The notes beneath the pieces were generated by a model. It was not told the origin of the DNA. It saw nothing but the letters and a program-made list of their open reading frames with translations, and did no database searches. A DNA stretch of 64,000 nucleotides from Gigaspora margarita (Eukaryota; Glomeromycota; Glomeromycetes; Diversisporales; Gigasporaceae): assembly GCA_009809945.1 (NCBI GenBank), contig WTPW01000962.1, positions 107,240-171,239 of the forward strand. The letters run 5' to 3'. Of this stretch, positions 1 to 11,745 are shown piece after piece. Every line of letters starts with the position of its first letter. The stretch's first letter is position 1. The position numbers were made by a program, and so were the translations under genes.

Positions 1-177
1 AATAAGGCCACATTAATATTAAATAGAATTAAATTAGAGTTAAAATCAAGATTAATACAAAATTGCGAGAGGATTATTTTTTGTTAGAAGTGCAATAGGT
101 ATAATCTTAGTAAGATTTTGAGTTATAAATAAAGCAGTAACAAATAAGCGTGTCATGGGGGGTGACAAATAGATTCC

Positions 178-660
178 TCCATATTTATAAATATTCATAA
201 TATTTATGAATATTCATAATATTTATGAATATTCTTAATATTTATAAATATTTATTATATTTATAAATATTCATAATATTTATGAATATTCATAATATTT
301 ATAAATATTCATAATATTTATAAATATTCATAATATTTATAAATATTTATAATATTTATAAATATTCATAATATTTATGAATATTCATAAAAAATATTAT
401 GAATACTTCATAAATATTTTGAATATTTATAAATATTATAAATATTCATAATGTTTATGAATATTCATAAATATTATAAATATTCATAAATATTATGAAT
501 ATTCATAAATATTATGAATATTCATAAATATTATGAATATTCATAAATATTATGAACATTTATAAATATTATGAATATTCATAAATATTATGAATATTCA
601 TAAATATTTTTATTATATTTATGAATATATTTATAAATATATTCAAAATATTCAAATATT
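178..660. repeat. AT-rich palindromic tandem array
   Basis: A dense run of near-identical units built from AATATTCAT and ATAATATTTATGA. Each unit is close to its own reverse complement, so the array can fold on either strand. GC is near 10 percent. No reading frame. The same unit reappears at 963-1078 and 1400-1545, suggesting one array broken by later insertions. Confidence 0.9.
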
Positions 661-1085
661 TATTTATAGTTTAAAATATTTGGAATCATGTTTTGAAAGA
701 CCCTATTGTGGCCAATAATTGCATACCATATAGTTATATAATTTGTGTAATATAAATATGCATATTGGTTATACAAAAGTTTATTAACTATTTTTCGCAA
801 AATAATTTTAGGTTATACACTACTAATGCTATATAACATTATACAAGCCTTTTTTGATAACTTAGTTTTAAATCTAGTTTAGGTTTATTTAAACCAGATT
901 GGGTTTATTTAAACCAAACCAGGCTTATTTAAACTAAAAAAATAGGGTTTGAACCAAGAATAGGTTTTGAATACAGGTTTTGAATATTTATAAATATTCA
1001 TAATATTTATAAATATTCATATTATTTATAAATATTCATATTATTTATAAATATTCAAAATATTTATGAATATTTATAGAATTAA

Positions 1086-1398
1086 GTTAACATTCACCAG
1101 TGGTGAAATTCACAGGTGATTATCTATACATAATTATATATTGCAAAAATAAATAAAATTAAATCTCTATAATATTAGGATAAGGATAAAGATTAGAGAT
1201 TAGAATAGAGCTTTATATATAGTAAATTTAGCAAGGAATTTTATTTTTGTATAAAAAAAAGTAGTTTCATAGACAAAATTTTTAGTTAGAAGCGATTTTT
1301 TAAAAAATTCTTATTTTTGTTATACAAAATTGTTTGCATGTTACACTTGATCTTTAATTCTAATTGGATTGGTGAAATTCACCACTGGTAAGCATTAA
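1086..1398. mobile_element. MITE inside the AT array
   Basis: Terminal inverted repeats of about 20 bp, CACCAGTGGTGAAATT on the left and AATTCACCACTGGT on the right, bound a 0.3-kb AT-rich non-coding core. AT-palindrome array lies on both sides (963-1078 and from 1400), so this element probably split it. Superfamily not determined. Confidence 0.6.
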
Positions 1399-1574
1399 AC
1401 TTATCCATATTTATAATATTTATGAATATTTATAATTATTATGAATATTCATAATATTTATGAATATTAATAATATTTATAAATATTCAAAAATATATTC
1501 AAATATATTAATAAATTAATTATGAATATTTGAATATATGTAAGGATTTATGAATATAAGTACTAGTATATACT

Positions 1575-1813
1575 CAGGGTTGGCACATTTATTCATTGGG
1601 GTGAATGGAGAACAACTCTATTAGCACCACTCCATTGCTCCATTGAGAATAATTTGCGAATGGAGCCAATGGAGGCCAACTAGCTTATAATATAGTATTT
1701 GTTAATAACTAATAACTAATTCCATTGGTTCCATTGGCTCCATTGGCTCTATTGGTTCCATTGGCTCCATTGGTTTGCAAGTTTTCAATGGAGTATATTC
1801 ATTGCCAACCCTA
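1575..1813. mobile_element. hAT-like MITE, TTGGCTCCA family, copy 1
   Basis: Starts CAGGGTTGGCA and ends TGCCAACCCTA. Flanks TATATACT and TATATACA match in 7 of 8 bases, as expected for an old hAT 8-bp duplication. The core holds tandem copies of CCATTGGCTC. A second copy with a perfect duplication is at 26090-26326. Confidence 0.8.
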
Positions 1814-1819
1814 TATATA

Positions 1820-1998
1820 CAGGACCCCGAATAATCTATGTGAGGTTATATTTGAGGATCATAGTAAAAATTTTTTCTGTTAGCAGTTCTACTTTGGTAT
1901 ATATCAGCTACATTTCAAATATTAGGTACCAACTTTGGTATCAGTTCCCAATCTTCGAAATGTAAGCTTTCAAAAAAAATTTTTTCGAACCAACACTC

Positions 1999-2045
<47 letters not shown>

Positions 2046-2265
2046 AGAACCGACGCTCACCATTCCTATTACCACTTTTCAAATATAACATTTNAAAAAA
2101 TTACCCTNTTACCATTCTTTCAAATATACTCATTTTGNCCATTATCCNTTTTCAAATATAACCTTTTTACCCAATACCTACTTTTCAAATATAACCTTTT
2201 TAAAAAAATGGCCCTCTGTTAGCGATTTTTCAAATATGACATTACATAGATTGTTCGGGGTCCTG
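1820..2265. mobile_element. CAGGACCC-family MITE, copy 1
   Basis: Near-perfect TIRs CAGGACCCCGAATAAT and ATTGTTCGGGGTCCTG, with TA on both sides (1818-1819, 2266-2267). The interior has a run of about 44 A (near 2000-2043) and repeats of TTTCAAATATAAC. Ambiguous bases occur near 2094-2148. Related copies: 3499, 19532, 22519, 25732, 50184 and 62334. Confidence 0.8.
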
Positions 2266-2267
2266 TA

Positions 2268-2838
2268 TATACTATATAAAAAACTCTCTAAATACATACT
2301 TTTGTTTGATTTCAAATCATATAACAATTATAAGTTTTACTCTTTCTAAATGTATATTTTTTTAGTACATTTTTTGTTTTTTTTTTATTATGATCCCAAA
2401 ATAAATATATTTAAAGTATATCTATATTAAAAAAAAAGTGCTATATTATAAATCTAAATAAAACCAATTTTATACTAATATAAAAAAAAAACATAAAAAA
2501 ACAAAACTAATATATTTATAAACTATTTTAAAAATTATAAAATATTTTACTTTATTAAAGTACTAAAGTACTATATATATAATATAAAATAATATTAATT
2601 ATAAAAAATATTTCTAAATTAAAATAAAATTATAGTATTACTAGTATAAAACTTTTGAATAAATTATTTAAATTAGATTTCAAAAGTATATATCAGATAT
2701 ATGACTTGTTGTTTCTTATTTATATAACAAATATCAAAAACCCATAAAAGGTCTTCTTGATTTGTTTCTTGAATAAAAAAGATACAAACTTTAAAATAAA
2801 AAATTACTATAAAAAAAAATATAAAATTCTAAATATAT
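2268..2838. other. AT-rich spacer, nothing recognised
   Basis: Low-complexity AT sequence with poly-A and poly-T runs. No coding frame, TIR pair or RNA signal seen. Confidence 0.6.
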
Positions 2839-2855
2839 TATTTATTGTTTATCTT

Positions 2856-3458
2856 TTTCCGGGTTGATAGCATAGTGGTTATGCTCTGAGAATGCAAATT
2901 GGAAGGTTGCCAGTTCAATTTTCAGCAGTGGCAAAATCGTAATTCTATGTTTGCGGGTCCTACCATATCAGAAAAAATGCTGTAAATCAGAGTTTTGAAT
3001 AGGCAACTCGTAGCAGGTTGCAGGTATTGCAACTAGTATGGAACCTTCGGGCGAACCACTCAAATTAGGCACCAAAAGTGCATGTGTGGCTAGCGGTCCT
3101 CGGTGAAGTAGCGCTGCGAGTGGTCAGAATCAAAACCTCTAGGTCATCCTTGGGTTAGAACCATGATTTGAATAACTGAAGTCACGTGATGTATTAAGAG
3201 ACCAAAGTCTAAAAGAATACTTCAAAAACACATGGCGACGTTTCCGAACAGCGATTCGTACCAAGAAATAGCTGATGGTTCAATGTCCGGAGGGATTTGT
3301 TGGAGAAAAAAGGTTCGGTAAGACAACCCTACTTGGGCGCTTAATGAAGTAGCCAGTTTGATGCCTACCCAAAGACTTTAAAGGATTATTTGTATACTTG
3401 TATTCAAATTTAAGAATTTAATAAAGGTAGCGCAAGGTTGTTAATATCAAAAAAAAAA
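2856..3458 (+). mobile_element. tRNA-derived SINE (SINE-1), complete copy
   Basis: The head carries a pol III A box (GATAGCATAGTGGTTATG, near 2865) and a B-box-like GTTGCCAGTTCAATT (near 2906). A body of about 500 bp follows, ending in a run of A. The insertion is flanked by a perfect 17-bp direct repeat, TATTTATTGTTTATCTT, at 2839-2855 and 3459-3475. A-tail plus long TSD indicates LINE-type target-primed insertion. No ORF. A second full copy is at 50703-52538 and a 3' fragment is at 61921-62130. Confidence 0.92.
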
Positions 3459-3498
3459 TATTTATTGTTTATCTTAAAAGCAGTAAAATATATCTTAA

Positions 3499-3795
3499 CA
3501 GGACCCTAGATATCTCTTAAATAGGTCATAACTGGATTTTGGCCAATTTTGATCTAATTTGCTAAAAATAACAAAATCTATTTACTTTAATAACTTCTAA
3601 TCTAGTAATTAAAATTGAATAAACTTTTTTTGTTAGATGCGCCTCACTGATAGCTTCATTTTAAAAAAATGTTCATTCAAATTGGACTACTAGATGCCAA
3701 GATAATTGCCAAAAACTGTTTTTTGCTTCTCAAATTTTAGGTATTTTTGCTAAAAAATTTCAAGTATAACCTCTATACTAGATGTCTGGGATCCT
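3499..3795. mobile_element. CAGGACCC-family MITE, copy 2
   Basis: Left end CAGGACCCTAGATATCTC, right end GATGTCTGGGATCCT. The interior shares long blocks with the copies at 19532 and 50184, for example TGGATTTTGGCCAATTTTGA. Non-coding. Confidence 0.7.
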
Positions 3796-4043
3796 ATCTT
3801 AGCTCAATAATAACAATTTCATTTTGATAAGTATATTATCTAAAATAGAAGTAGAAATGCTAACCTTTTAGAAAAAATAATTAAAATGCCTATTTTATAA
3901 AATTTTTAAAGAAAAGCATACTAATTTGTCAAAACTTAAAAGAGTTATACTATACAGAATAATATTGTTATAGAACATGTAGTTAATATTATTTATTAGT
4001 ATATTATTATTTCTATTTATTATTATTTATTATTTCATATATA

Positions 4044-4385
4044 CAGTCAAACCTCTATAAATACAACGTGTACAAACAAGCCTACAACGTGCATTTAGGG
4101 AGGTATTGCATTTAGGAAGAGCCAATTAAATTGTAGCTTTAAAGATCAGACCATCAAGTTTGTATAACTTCTACTAAAAACTATATAATCTATCTTAAAT
4201 ATTAAAATTTAATTGACTATGTGCATTTAGAGAGATAGCATAATATAGAAAATTATTTGAAAGAACATGCATTTACAAAATATAAAATATGCATTTAGTA
4301 TTAATAATTTCTTACAAACAAGACAAAATCGTGCATTTAGGAAGGTATTGCATTTATAGAGGTTGCATTTATAGAGATTTGACTA
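4044..4385. mobile_element. pogo/Tigger-like MITE
   Basis: Left TIR CAGTCAAACCTCTATAAAT, right TIR TTATAGAGATTTGACTA, with TA on each side. CAGTCAAACCTC is a typical pogo-type terminus. Several internal GCATTTAG repeats. No ORF. Confidence 0.75.
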
Positions 4386-4404
4386 TATTGTTATTATTGT
4401 TTGA

Positions 4405-4883
4405 AAGTTAGATATTTAGAATAGTTCATATTACTTATATCACTTATAATGCTTATACCACTTATAATACTTATACTGCTTATATTGATTATATTACTTA
4501 TAATACTTATTCTGCTCGTAATAATTATAATGTTTATCATTGTAAATTAATGCTTATTATACTTATTCTAAAATGCATTTAAAGACACAGAATTCCCTTA
4601 GTCAAATTAGACCAAGACACCCCACTTCTCTTATATTTATTAAATATTTTGTAAAAAAGGATTTTTTAGGAATAGAAGCCTAGGGATAACTTTTTTGTTT
4701 ATTAGTATTAAATAAAAAAACTATTGTTAAAACATAAATACTATCATAAACTATCTACAGAAAAGAATATAGTTTCTTACAGACTAAGGAATTATACCTG
4801 CCTCTTGAACACTGCTATAAACCAATAAAGGATCCCTGTAGTCGTGTCGTTGTTATAGTAAGAAGCAAAAAAAGACCTTTCTA
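4405..4883 (-). repeat. Dispersed decamer-bearing repeat, copy 1
   Basis: Reverse-oriented copy of a repeat also seen at 46480-47580 and 61375-61925. Shared blocks include GACTAAGGGAATTC-type sequence, a unique stretch beside AAGAAGTAAAAAAG, and a degenerate tandem decamer of the ATTATAAGCA type (about 4440-4560). No ORF survives. Confidence 0.7.
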
Positions 4884-5094
4884 CTATAATAATATATTTA
4901 ATCTAAAATTTATATTTAGTAAACTTAACAAAGCTTTAAAGCTTATTTACTATATACTTCTTTATTTAATAATACTATAATCTTCTGTTAAGAAATTTTG
5001 CTTAATTAATGATCAGCCAGTCATCTGGTGCAAGATTATAGTATAATATAATACAGATCACTATATAAATTACATAAACAGGAAATGCTAAAAT
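4884..5094. other. AT-rich spacer
   Basis: No coding frame or terminal repeats recognised. Confidence 0.5.
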
Positions 5095-5620
5095 TTTTTG
5101 ACAATTATTCATATAAAATTTTTTTCATACTAAGTTAACAGCTAACCCACTAATTGAAAGTTGTAGAGCTCACTAAGACGCATCTAAAGAAGGTAAGATC
5201 GCCCAAATTGGCCTAGTGGTTGCTGAGATATCTTTAAAAAACGATTGTCTAACTATATAAAATTACAAATTAGGCCGCTGACATTTATTAGGTAATATTT
5301 TAGGGGGTGGGGGTCAAGAAAAATCTTACCTTAGTTAGTTAGTTAAATTTGATTGGCTAAAATAAAATCTTACCTGGGGGTGAGGGGGTAAGCCCCTATA
5401 GTAAATGAATATTAGGTAATAAATATCAGCGCCCTTATTGTTTGCTTAGTAATTTTATATAGTCAACCAATCGTTTTTTAAAGATATCTCAGCAACCACT
5501 AGGCCAATTTGGACAATCTTACCTCCTTTAGATGCATCTTAGTAAGCTTTACAACTTTCAATTAGTGGGCATTAGCTATTAACTTAGTACAAATTTTTTT
5601 TTCTTAAAGACACTCTGCAT
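5095..5620. mobile_element. Foldback element with a MITE at its centre
   Basis: Two arms of about 180 bp are inverted copies: left has CTAATTGAAAGTTGTAGAGC and TGGCCTAGTGGTTGCTGAGA, right has their reverse complements. A Harbinger-like MITE (5273-5434) sits in the loop, so it entered an existing hairpin element. Confidence 0.75.
5273..5434. mobile_element. Harbinger-like MITE (TGACA family), copy 1
   Basis: Ends GGCCGCTGACATTTATTA and TAATAAATATCAGCGCCC form a TIR. TTA duplications lie at 5270-5272 and 5435-5437. The subterminal G-run (GGGGGTGGGGG) and its C-rich counterpart are typical of this family, which has nine copies in the window, all flanked by TAA or TTA. Confidence 0.8.
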
Positions 5621-5906
5621 TTACATCTTATATAATAAACATATGAAATTTGTATTATGTTATACTATGATCTTACACCAGATAAATGGCAGATTATCAA
5701 TTAAAGTAATAATAGATATTACATATAAAAAAATAATTTCTGATATCTTATATAAATTTATAATAGCTAATTAAATTTTTTTTAAATAGCAGAAAAAAAA
5801 TAAGAGATATAGTAAAAAAATATTATATAATATTATTATTGCCCTTATAGAAATTTGATTTTTTTAACTCTATTTTAGCTATAACCAAAATATAGTCTCT
5901 AATTAG

Positions 5907-6064
5907 TGGAATTGGAACCATTTAACCGTTTAAAAATTGCTTTATAGTTCCGGCCAGAATTATGTTGGTCATGGGCCAGAATTATTTTAATGCCGGCCAA
6001 ATTAAACGGTTAAACGGTTAAACGATTAAACGATCAAGAAAATTTTAGGCAGTTCCAATCTCTA
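5907..6064. mobile_element. hAT-like MITE, ATTGGAAC family, copy 1
   Basis: Begins TGGAATTGGAACC, ends TTCCAATCTCTA, and is flanked by a perfect 8-bp duplication CTAATTAG (5899-5906, 6065-6072). The interior has repeats of the TTAAACGGTTAAAC type. Second copy at 59320-59480, also with a perfect 8-bp TSD. Confidence 0.85.
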
Positions 6065-6075
6065 CTAATTAGTTA

Positions 6076-7407
6076 GGGGGCATCCATAAATAACATTATG
6101 CTTGAGGGGGTTCCCCAAAATATAACGTCTCTTCCAATAAATAAAGGGAGATCAAAAAATAAAAGCAATTTTTTTATAAAAATTTGTCTAAAATTTGATC
6201 CAGAGGTCCAAATTGTATGATTTTGGTACTGTCGAATCGACTTGGGAAGAGGATTTGAATGGTACCAAAATAATTTGATTTGGATCACTGAATCATGTTA
6301 TATTAACCAAATACTATTGGTTATTATGTTTTCTTATAAAATTACTATAAAATCAATAATTTTTTGCAAATAACTCTTGAACCAGTAGTCCAAATGAAAT
6401 GATTTTAGTACCATTGGATTCATCTCATAGAGACGAATCGAATGGTACCAAAATCATCCAGATCGGATGACTGGGTCATAATATATCCAATTTTTTGAAA
6501 AATGTTATATATAAATATACAGATTTTTAAAAAAAATTTTATATAGTCTAGGAGGGTCAAGAGCTACTATGTAGAGGTATATAACATTATTTATACAGTG
6601 GGGGACATAATATTGTGGACACTTTTTAAAAATTTGTACAAAGCTAAATATATAAGATATAAAGCTAAAAACTAATATATAATTTCTTTAAATCTACATC
6701 TTTTAAATAAAAAAAGATCATAAAATTCTATGCAGTACTTTTTAAGATATTTAAATTTTATAATTTTGTGCAATGTTACACATATATAAAAATAGTAATT
6801 TTTTAAAACTTAGTTATCAAAATTGCTATATATTAAAAGTTTTTTTTTATTAAGTAAACAACATTATTTTTAATTAAAAACTTGTTCAGCATAACAAATT
6901 ATATATAATTNTAAATTTTTAGAAATTTTAAAAAAATTTTGAGTTGAATACTATTATTAAATATAAAAGATAAATTTGTTAATTTAAATTAATAAATTGC
7001 TAAATATAGTAATTTTATTACTGTATATAGTAATTTAATAAATTTTTTTTAAAAAATTATAAAATTTGCAGAATATATATAATTTGTTATACTAAATAAC
7101 TTGATTAAAAAAAATTGCTAGTTTACTTGATAAAAAATTAAGTTTATATATTACTATCTTTAATAATTCTAATTACTATAAAAACATAGTAAAATTTAGA
7201 AATCAACTAATGTAAAATTCTAAATTTTATTTAAACTTAATTATTTTAAAAACTNTTGCATAGAATTTTTTAAACTTTTTTTTATTTGAAAGATATAGAT
7301 TTAAAGAATTTATATTTTTATTTTTAGCTTTATATCTTACATATTTAGCTTTGTACAAATTTTTAAAAAGTGTCCACAATATTATGTCCCCCTATTGTAG
7401 ATGCCCC
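6076..7407. mobile_element. Harbinger-like MITE (GGGGGCATCC family) split by a mariner MITE
   Basis: Left TIR GGGGGCATCCATAAATAAC. The right TIR ends in GATGCCCC at 7407, and TTA flanks both ends (6073-6075, 7408-7410). The right TIR is cut at a TA by the element at 6596-7397; rejoining the two sides gives the expected TIR. The apparent frame at 6073-6288 is not a gene. Partial copies: 26870-26967 and 32385-32839. Confidence 0.85.
6596..7397. mobile_element. Tc1/mariner-like MITE nested in a Harbinger MITE
   Basis: Left end CAGTGGGGGACATAATATTG and its inverse at the right end (CAATATTATGTCCCCCTATTG) continue as an inverted repeat of about 90 bp. TA at 6594-6595 and 7398-7399. The terminal 12 bases match the ends of the 6-kb transposon at 53085-59113 almost exactly. 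No ORF. Confidence 0.88.
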
Positions 7408-7410
7408 TTA

Positions 7411-7900
7411 TTACTACAAAATTTTGTTATATTAAGTATAAAGTATATAAAATGAATTGTAAAATTTTTTTCTTTTTAAAATTAAAAAAAATTATATTAA
7501 GTTAACTATTTTAAATTTCTAAAAAAAGTTGTAATAGGTTTTTCTAATTCTAATAGTAGTAAAATCATTAAAATCGGTTAGATCCTCACTGAGAAACATA
7601 TAGTTAAAGATTGGGTGTTTCAAATTGATTCCAAAAATTATATGATATAAACCAATCAGAATCACTGATTTTGTATAACTATAGAAAATTTGAAGTCACT
7701 ATAGAAAACTTTATGATATATACATGTAAGTCTTTTTAAATAGTACAAGTATTTAAAGTTTTACTACTATAAAAGAAAAAAAGGATTTGATCTATACGCT
7801 ACAAATTTTTGGTTAAAATTAATCGCAATTTAAAAGATTTTTATATGTGATGTTTTGTGATACCTATATAAAATTTTTTATATATTAATTTTATATAAAA
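7411..7900. other. AT-rich spacer, nothing recognised
   Basis: No coding frame. A small inverted repeat near 7680-7715 is not diagnostic. Confidence 0.5.
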
Positions 7901-8103
7901 ATGATTGACATGTACTCTACCTTTAAACTATAATTTTTAATCATATTATATGAGCTACTATCAATAGAAATAAAGCAAATCAATATTTTAAAAAAAATTA
8001 AAATCTTTACTTTTATAGCTTATATCTTAATGAATATTAAAACTATCTTAATAATTTAATAGTTAAAAGAAACCTATAATCTAATCTTTCTTATAAATAT
8101 TTA

Positions 8104-8262
8104 CCGTAAATTACTATGCAAGGTACCCGGTGTGATGCGATTTTCCGCAATTGAAAAAATTTTAAATCACATGATTTACATATCACATGGTGTATAAATA
8201 AGTATTTTAAAAATTGATCTACATTATTTGTTATACCGGATACCTTGCGCGGTAATTTACGG
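8104..8262. mobile_element. TA-flanked MITE at the foldback centre
   Basis: TIR CCGTAAATTACTATGCAAGG against CCTTGCGCGGTAATTTACGG, with TA on both sides (8102-8103, 8263-8264). The core includes AATCACATGATT palindromes. Non-coding. Confidence 0.8.
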
Positions 8263-8358
8263 TATCAAGATAGCTTTATTATTTATTAATATAAAAACTA
8301 TAAAAGTAAAGATATTAATTTTTTTAAAATATTAATTTGCTTTATTTCTATTGATAGC

Positions 8359-8994
8359 TAGGGTTCTTCAAATTTAAATTAAATCAAATATTTTGCTTAT
8401 TTAAGGGTAGAGTGTAATGACATCATTTTTACTATGAAACTTATTGTTATGATCTTTAGTAACACAAAATATCTAATATAATATGTTATCGAATATTCTA
8501 GATTTTTTATTTACTATCAAAAACNNGNTTTAAACTTGTTTTGTCNGTCNCAAAAAAAANTTTCTGTNGCAACTATNGCTAACTTCTTGACATATTTTTT
8601 TAAAAAATTAAATATAAAATATTAAATTTTTTGCTTCGAAATAAAAATTCTGATATTAAAAATACCGAAAATGTAATTTTTTTATAATGTAAACAAAGTG
8701 CATTTTTATTTAACCATAGTAGCAAGTTTTTGTATGCTGTGCTACATAATACAACAATTTTACTATTATTGAAAATAATTGACATACACTCTACCCTTAA
8801 ATTTGATTTGATTTGAAATTCTAAATTTGAATTTGATTTGAATCTGAAATTTGAACTTTTAATATAAATTTTCAAATTAACTCAAATATTGTTAATTTGA
8901 ATTTGATTTGATTTGAAAATCTTGGATTTGAACTTTGTTTGAGTTCAAATATTTGATCAAATTAAATCAAATCAAATCAAATTACAAAACTCTA
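8359..8994. mobile_element. hAT-like MITE, TCAAATC family, copy 1
   Basis: Begins TAGGGTTCTTCAAATTT, ends CAAAACTCTA, with a perfect 8-bp duplication TTGATAGC (8351-8358, 8995-9002). Filled with degenerate AAATCAAATC repeats. Contains a further insertion at 8405-8796. Copies at 34565-34896 and 52731-53008. Confidence 0.85.
8405..8796. mobile_element. TTAA-flanked MITE nested in a hAT MITE
   Basis: TIR GGGTAGAGTGTAATGACAT against TTGACATACACTCTACCC, flanked on both sides by TTAA (8401-8404, 8797-8800). TTAA targeting is the piggyBac hallmark, but the ends are not the usual CCC, so the superfamily stays open. Several N bases near 8525-8578. The frame over 8600-8875 is spurious. Confidence 0.7.
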
Positions 8995-9103
8995 TTGATA
9001 GCAGCTTATATAATCTATTGACTAATATTAAATAATTTTTGTATTACTATATTTGATTTATCTTATTAAGCTAAATCAATTAATACTAAAATTATTTGAT
9101 TTA

Positions 9104-10242
9104 TTTTTTTTACGTTTAAGCAATCATGTCTTTATTATTTCAGAGTTAAGTACAATGGTGCTATTGCAACACACCTGTCATGATAATACTGCTATACCCT
9201 CTGTTTCACAATAAAGACTCATCCAGTTACTGAAGTATCTAAATGCGATCTGCCGCAACAACTATTTCCTCCTTAAAAACCTTAGCAATGCATGCCTCTA
9301 ATTTTAAATCACCGTTGGCAGTTGTTAGCCTTGTCAAGATTGCTAACTTTTCCTTAATCTTCCTTACCTAGCCTCTAGGATAAGGAGACTTAAAGCCCTA
9401 CCCTTACAAACAAAAGATGTTTACAAAACTAAAAGGGAAATAAAAAAAAGGGGTAATCCTACAAAACCTAAACGAAAACCAAAAACTAACTAAAAAACCA
9501 AAAAAGAAAAGAAAAGGAAGACAAAGAAAAGTTAGCAATCTTGACAAAGATTGTGATTACATTTAAAAATTATATAGACTGCATAAAGTATACTGCTACT
9601 ACTCTATCAAAGTACTATATGTAGAAAAAAAACAAGAACAAACAACTACGTCTAAGAATACAATAATACGAGAATTTTCTAGATGGTTCCATAAAGATTT
9701 TTGTCACGTCGTTCATTATTTATCCGTATGCAGTAAACGTGTTCCACTCCTGACGTCAACAATTCTGTTTTGGTAGACGCATAACCCAAATTGGAAGCAG
9801 TAAACACTGCTGATCTTTTGGAGGGGGTAAACTAGAAAGCCCACTTTGTTGAAAATACAACAAAAGCCAAAGGAGCGAGAGGGAGGTGTACCATATTATA
9901 ATGAGTCAGCAGAGTTACGCTATATAGAAAAATATCTCTAACCCAATATTGACTTCTGCTAGAGCTTCCGTAAATTTTGACTAAACTCTAGAGCTTGTCT
10001 ATTACTTCTTCGCTTGGTAATACCATAGTCTTCTGCCAGGAGACCTTGCTTACAAGGGTTCGACTCTGTTTCAACTCTATTTCAAATACAACCAAAACAT
10101 GCAGTGAATGGCCTTTAGTTCTAGCTGCTACCAGTGAAGTTCTGTTGTGGTTAGGCATATTATCTATGTAGTTTTTGTAGGTTGGCGTTTGTAAAAAAAA
10201 TGGTACAAGAGATCGTTGGAAAGAGTTGCATAAATACCCATA
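9104..10242 (-). mobile_element. ORF-less retroposon (family RP), copy 1
   Basis: A 1.14-kb block, richer in GC than its surroundings, flanked by a perfect 16-bp direct repeat AAAATTATTTGATTTA (9088-9103, 10243-10258). A T-run at the left edge reads as a poly-A tail on the minus strand. No long frame on either strand. A block GGGGGTAAACTAGAAAGCCC is echoed in the insertion at 31274-32284, which has the same architecture. A perfect B-box-like GGTTCGACTC (about 10059) lies on the plus strand, opposite to the inferred orientation, so I do not use it. It could be a long SINE or a retrocopy of a non-coding RNA. Confidence 0.75.
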
Positions 10243-10676
10243 AAAATTATTTGATTTAATTAATAAAACTAAAGATATTTGAATTTAAAATTTCAATAAA
10301 AAATAAATAAATCTTTTGGTTTAAGTATTTTAGCAAATTATTAATATTTTGTAATTTCAATTTAATAATTTTTAAACTATTTGATACTTTTTGATAAAAG
10401 AAATCTAATAGTATAAAGATTGTTAGATTCTGTTTATAGATTATAAAATATTAATAATTTGCTACAATACTCTTTTATTATAGTATTATAGATTTAAGAG
10501 TAAGGGGTACATAGTTCATTTATCATATGGTTTCAGTAGTACAACAAGATTTATATAGAAATTAAAATGTGCTACTAATAAAACTTTTTATAGTTGTAAT
10601 CAAATTTGACTAAAATTTTATAATATATAGAACAAAATGCACATTATATAATAGTAAAATTTTAATAAACTATATA

Positions 10677-10848
10677 CAAGTCACTCTCGTTAAGTAAAGT
10701 TGTTGGGCTGAAAAATTTTCTTCACTATATCAAATATTCACTATATCGAGAGCTTTTTATATAGTAAAGTTTATATTTGTTCTAAAAAAAATCTTCACTA
10801 TAGGCAATCTTCACTATATTAAGAGTTTACTATAACGAGAGTGACTTG
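10677..10848. mobile_element. pogo-like MITE (CAAGTCACTCTCG), copy 1
   Basis: TIRs CAAGTCACTCTCGTTA and TAACGAGAGTGACTTG flanked by TA. Internal direct and inverted copies of TCTTCACTATATC. Confidence 0.9.
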
Positions 10849-11147
10849 TATTTAAAAAAAAATTATACTTATATATATTATAAAGTTTCTTCTAGTTGGC
10901 TCAAATTTTCTTTAGTTATACAAAATAATTAATTTTGATTGGTCGATATCATATGATCATCATATGATTTTGTAAACAACTTTTGATATCTAAAATTTAA
11001 ATTGTCATAACTTGCCGAATATTCAACCAATTTTAATAAATTTGCTATTTTTAAAACCAGAAAAACCTGCTCTATAATTTTATTTAATAGTGCAAAAATG
11101 ATTTGCTTAAAAAAATTTTACAAAATTTTAAAAAGAATAAATCAATA

Positions 11148-11320
11148 CAAGTCACTCTCGTTATAGTAAAGTCGTTGGGCTGAAGAATTTTCTTCACTAT
11201 ATCGAATATTTACTACATCGAGAGCTCTTTATATAGTAAAGTTTATATTTGTTCTAAAAAAAATCTTCACTATAAGCAATCTTCACTATATCAAGAGTTC
11301 ACTATAACGGGAGTGACTTG
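11148..11320. mobile_element. pogo-like MITE (CAAGTCACTCTCG), copy 2
   Basis: Closely matches the copy 300 bp upstream over its whole length, in the same orientation, also flanked by TA. Two near-identical copies this close suggest a local jump. Confidence 0.9.
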
Positions 11321-11743
11321 TACTATAAATTTATATGTAATTTGCAATTTGTTCCCTCTATCCTTAAATAGGTTAATTATCAATATCTCATAACTTAGTA
11401 ATTCAAATTAGGCAATTTTTATACCAACTAATTTTTTTTATTATTAAAAAAAAACAAACTAGGCGATACAAATAAAATTTACTGGTTTATATAATATTTC
11501 AAAAATTTTTAGACCCGGCTACCCAGAGGTTTTTTTTATATATGTAAAAAATTTTATATTAGTGTGACTATCAGTTGGAAGAGCAATAATGGATATTGGT
11601 TCAATTTAGCTCCGATAATTCACTTAGGTTTAATTTTATAACAATAGTACATGGGTTTATGATGTCATGAGAATATATTAATCTTGATCGGGGTTATCAT
11701 TTAACTTGATCAATCTACATGATTGATTTAAATAAAACGTATA
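11321..11743. other. AT-rich spacer
   Basis: No gene or element boundaries recognised. Confidence 0.5.
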
Positions 11744-11745
11744 TA

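Larger units (their letters stand above)
7945..9040. mobile_element. Foldback element carrying three inserted elements
   Basis: The left arm (TATGAGCTACTATCAATAGA, about 7950) pairs with a right arm split in two: CTTTATTTCTATTGATAG near 8340-8358, then CAGCTTATATAATCTATTGA after 9001. The hAT MITE at 8359-8994 separates the right-arm halves and a TA MITE (8104-8262) lies at the centre. Confidence 0.65.

Noticed and set aside
10059-10075. Perfect B-box GGTTCGACTC as evidence for a tRNA gene or plus-strand SINE
   Set aside because: No cloverleaf could be drawn, and the surrounding insertion has its A-tail on the opposite strand.
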